Positions 12,668-15,166 of a DNA stretch of 15,166 bases are shown piece by piece. A model generated the notes under the pieces. That model worked only from the letters and a program-made list of their open reading frames with translations, made no database searches and was not told where the DNA came from. The stretch's first letter is position 1, and each line of letters begins with the position of its first letter. A program made the translations under genes and the position numbers. Source of the DNA: JBCBZH01 sp039815415 (GTDB lineage: Bacteria > Bacteroidota > Rhodothermia > Rhodothermales > Rubricoccaceae); the NCBI GenBank assembly GCA_039815415.1, contig JBCBZH010000079.1:1-15166 (forward strand). Reading direction: 5' to 3'.

Positions 12668-15166
12668 ACTCGGGCAGTCCGTCGCCTCCAGGGTCTGCGC
12701 TGGGATCGCCGCCATTGAGAAGCGTTTCGAGGTCGAACTCATTGGTGACCAAGACCTCACGGGCTTTGGAGCCTTCAAACGGTCCCACGATGCCCGCTTC
12801 CTCGAGCTGGTCGACCAGGCGCGCAGCGCGCGTGTAGCCGACCGACAGCTTGCGTTGGAGAAGCGACACCGAGCCTTGTTGGGCTCGCACGATCACGTGT
12901 GCGGCGTCCTTGAACAGCTCGTCCACGTCGCCGGAGACGTTGCCTGCAGCACCAGCGGGGGCTTCCTCCGCCGGGTCCATCGGTGGAAGGATGTACGGCC
13001 CGGCGCCGTCCTGACCCGAAATGAACCCGGCCACAGAATCGACCTCGTCCACGCCCACGAAGGGACCCTGGAGACGCGTCAGGCGGGAGCCGTTCATGTA
13101 GAGCAGGTCGCCGTTGCCGACAAGCTGCTGAGCTCCGCCGCCGTCGATGATCGTCCGGGAGTCGATCTTGGACGACGTCTGGTAGGCCATCCGCGATGGG
13201 AAGTTGGCCTTGATGAGCCCTGTGATGACATCCACCGAGGGGCGTTGGGTCGCCAGCACGAGGTGGATGCCCACGGCTCGAGCCATCTGAGCCAGCCGTG
13301 CGATGGGCGCCTCCACTTCCTTGGCGCTCGTCATCATGAGGTCCGCCAGCTCGTCCACCACCACCACGATGTAGGGGAGGTGCTTGTGCGCGTCGCCGAG
13401 GTCGTGCAGGCGGCCGTCGGCGAACTTCTTGTTGTACTCCTCGATGCCTCGCACGCCAGCTTCGGCGAGCAACTCATATCGGAGCGTCATCTCTTGCTCG
13501 CAGGAGCGCAGCACGGCGGCAGCCTGAGAGAAGTCAGTGATGATGGGCTCCTCGGCGTCCTCCGGCATGGCCGAGAAGTGGTTCAGGAGCGCCGAGTAGC
13601 CGTTCAGCTCGATCATCTTCGGATCGATCATCACGAACTTCAAGTCCGCCGGGTGCTTGGCATACAGCAGCCCGACAATCATCGCGTTGACTCCGACGGA
13701 CTTACCGGACCCGGTTGCACCGGCGACGAGCAGGTGCGGCATTTTGGCAAGGTCAGCGATGAACACTTCGCCCTCGATGGTCTTTCCGATGGGGACCGGA
13801 AGCGCCATCTTTCCCGCACGCCCGGCATCGCGGAACTTGGCTGTACGGAGCATCTGCCGCAGGCGCACCATCTCGCGCTGGCGGTTCGGGATCTCCACGC
13901 CCACCGAGGATTTGCCCGGGATCGGGGCGATGATGCGAATGCCCGGCGCGGCCAGTGCCATCGCGAGATCGTCTTCGAGCGACGTGATGCGGCTGATCTT
14001 GATGCCTGGTGCGGGCGTCAGCTCGTAGCGCGTCACCGTCGGGCCAACGACCGCGTCGATCTCGGTGATCTCGATGTTGTACGTCTCGAGCTTGTCGAGC
14101 AGCGTCTGCTTGTTGTCCTCGATCTCGTCGTAGTCGATCTCGGCGTCGTCGTCGGATTCCTCCAGAAGCTCGATGGACGGGTACTGGTAGGGAAAGTCCG
14201 AGGCGCTCGGCGTGCGAGCCGTAGCGGCATCGAGGTCGGCGGTCGCCTCTTCCACCTGTCCGTGGATGTTGACGGTCGGGCCGTCGCTTGGCGTCGAGCT
14301 GGTGACTGGAGGCGTCGGCGTCGAACTGGCGATGGGCGGTTTGGCGGCATCCACCAGCTCGTCCACCATGTCGGGCTCCACCGGGTCGGGGAGGGGAGGG
14401 CGCGGCGTGTTGGTGAATCGCGGTTCGGGGCGAGCAGGAATCGCCGGGTCGGGCGTGACGCGCTCGGGGCGAGCCGGACGGTTGGGCCGCTTGGGTTCTG
14501 TGTGTCGCGCTGGCGTCTCCTTGGTCTTGCCAGTGCGTTCGGCCAGCGCCGCCGAGCGGGCTTTCTCGCGGAGCTGGCGACGCTCGATCGCGCCCTCGCG
14601 GTAGCTGGCCCAGGTCCCAGCAAAGCCAGAGCTGACCTTGCCTACGGCTCCCTCAGCTCGGTCTAGAGAGGTCTGGATGTCGCGGTCGTAGACCAGCAGG
14701 CCGGTTACGAGCACGGCCACCATGAGCACGACGAACGAGCCCACCGAGCCGACGAGACTGGTGAGCCACCCGGCCACCCCGAGGCCGATGGCCCCGCTGA
14801 ACCGGGTGAGATCGAGGTCCGTGTGGGCGTCGAACCAGCCGAAGAAGCACGCGAGGAAGAGCGCGCCCGCGAACGCCAGCCCGGTGAGGAGCGGTAGGAA
14901 GATGGGCGTGCGCTGGCGCAGCAGGAGGTAGCCCCACGCCATCAGGCAGGCGATCAGCAGGAGCGTCGGGAAGCCGAGGAACTCGCTGACGACGGCTTTG
15001 CCCACCACTGCGCCGACGGGTCCCAGCAGATTCTCGACGCGGTTGTCGCCGGGCTCGAACAGGTACTCACTCTCAGCGCCTTCGAGCAGGGCATCGTCCG
15101 TCGGAGAGTGGGTGACGACGGCGAGCGTGAGCAAGGCTGCGAGAGCCATCAGGATGATGCCCAGCA
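12666..15166 (-). CDS. ftsK: DNA translocase FtsK, 5' end beyond window
   Basis: FtsK pumps DNA at the division septum and activates dimer resolution at dif. The visible 832 residues extend to the right edge in frame (LGIILMALAALLTLAVV continues a TM helix), so the Met codon at 15149 is internal. Counting from it: further TM segments lie at about 52-77, 83-105 and 117-150; a Pro/Thr-rich linker at about 190-300; the alpha domain near 350-440 (EIDAVVGPTVTRYELTPAPG); Walker A GATGSGKS with K483; Walker B YIVVVVDELADLMM near 595; and the gamma winged helix at about 750-815 (SVSLLQRKLSVGYTRAARLV), which reads polar DNA motifs. The stop codon abuts the heptanucleotide array, and no hairpin terminator is seen. 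Confidence 0.96.
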   Translation of the reverse strand, partial: LGIILMALAALLTLAVVTHSPTDDALLEGAESEYLFEPGDNRVENLLGPVGAVVGKAVVSEFLGFPTLLLIACLMAWGYLLLRQRTPIFLPLLTGLAFAGALFLACFFGWFDAHTDLDLTRFSGAIGLGVAGWLTSLVGSVGSFVVLMVAVLVTGLLVYDRDIQTSLDRAEGAVGKVSSGFAGTWASYREGAIERRQLREKARSAALAERTGKTKETPARHTEPKRPNRPARPERVTPDPAIPARPEPRFTNTPRPPLPDPVEPDMVDELVDAAKPPIASSTPTPPVTSSTPSDGPTVNIHGQVEEATADLDAATARTPSASDFPYQYPSIELLEESDDDAEIDYDEIEDNKQTLLDKLETYNIEITEIDAVVGPTVTRYELTPAPGIKISRITSLEDDLAMALAAPGIRIIAPIPGKSSVGVEIPNRQREMVRLRQMLRTAKFRDAGRAGKMALPVPIGKTIEGEVFIADLAKMPHLLVAGATGSGKSVGVNAMIVGLLYAKHPADLKFVMIDPKMIELNGYSALLNHFSAMPEDAEEPIITDFSQAAAVLRSCEQEMTLRYELLAEAGVRGIEEYNKKFADGRLHDLGDAHKHLPYIVVVVDELADLMMTSAKEVEAPIARLAQMARAVGIHLVLATQRPSVDVITGLIKANFPSRMAYQTSSKIDSRTIIDGGGAQQLVGNGDLLYMNGSRLTRLQGPFVGVDEVDSVAGFISGQDGAGPYILPPMDPAEEAPAGAAGNVSGDVDELFKDAAHVIVRAQQGSVSLLQRKLSVGYTRAARLVDQLEEAGIVGPFEGSKAREVLVTNEFDLETLLNGGDPSADPGGDGLPE

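Noticed and set aside
12457..12778. Open frames encoding GFGLWAL or SPKPKAQ repeat peptides
   Set aside because: They are translations of the AAAGCCC array; a 7-bp unit cycles through frames and no start context or homology supports them.
12855..14666. 603-residue plus-strand open frame opposite ftsK
   Set aside because: His/Arg/Val-rich antisense shadow of ftsK, whose domains and motifs are unmistakable on the minus strand.

Overview
The window looks like a chromosomal stretch from a GC-rich member of the Bacteroidota/Rhodothermota side of the tree (Salinibacter, Rubricoccus or Rubrivirga-like). The support is indirect. There is a periplasmic-propeller/Y_Y_Y sensor kinase, a stand-alone S23-type four-helix-bundle protein, LolA, an hisH-hisA-hisF order with a Bacteroidota-like HisA tail, and start codons that mostly lack a clear Shine-Dalgarno sequence. 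There is no rRNA or other decisive marker, so this placement is inference.

Left part (1-3460), nearly all on the minus strand: a fragment at the edge; a two-gene pair (a flippase-like LPG_synthase_TM membrane protein and a small membrane-anchored beta-rich protein, translationally coupled through GTGA); a 162-bp MITE-like element wedged between this pair and lolA; lolA (outer-membrane lipoprotein carrier); and an Hsp20 chaperone gene followed by a strong hairpin and a 20-bp perfect palindrome. Middle (3462-5446): a SLOG-type 'molybdenum carrier' gene on plus runs tail to tail into a compact RtcB-like RNA ligase gene on minus, followed by a secreted protein of unknown function. Then comes a tightly packed minus-strand operon, hisH-hisA-hisF plus a two-TM protein, covering imidazole glycerol phosphate synthase and the ProFAR isomerase.

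Right part: divergent from hisH, a 970-residue sensor kinase (signal peptide, beta-propeller, Y_Y_Y, one TM, HisKA_3, HATPase) is followed by its NarL/LuxR-type response regulator and a textbook 12-bp-stem terminator. Beyond that lies an S23/IVP four-helix-bundle gene. It is bracketed by inverted copies of a GCTTTGGG motif, and between it and ftsK is a 17-unit AAAGCCC array that touches the ftsK stop codon. ftsK (DNA translocase) runs off the right edge.

The most interesting signals are (1) the four-helix-bundle/heptanucleotide-array cassette, whose protein frame has lost its normal stop and reads through the neighbouring terminator into the antisense of the response regulator; (2) a 10-bp sequence, CGCCAGCTCG, present 14 times on the two strands in all coding phases and between genes, once as a perfect 20-bp palindrome; and (3) the 162-bp inverted-repeat element that overlaps the lolA stop codon. 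No CRISPR array, rRNA, tRNA or complete transposase gene was seen.
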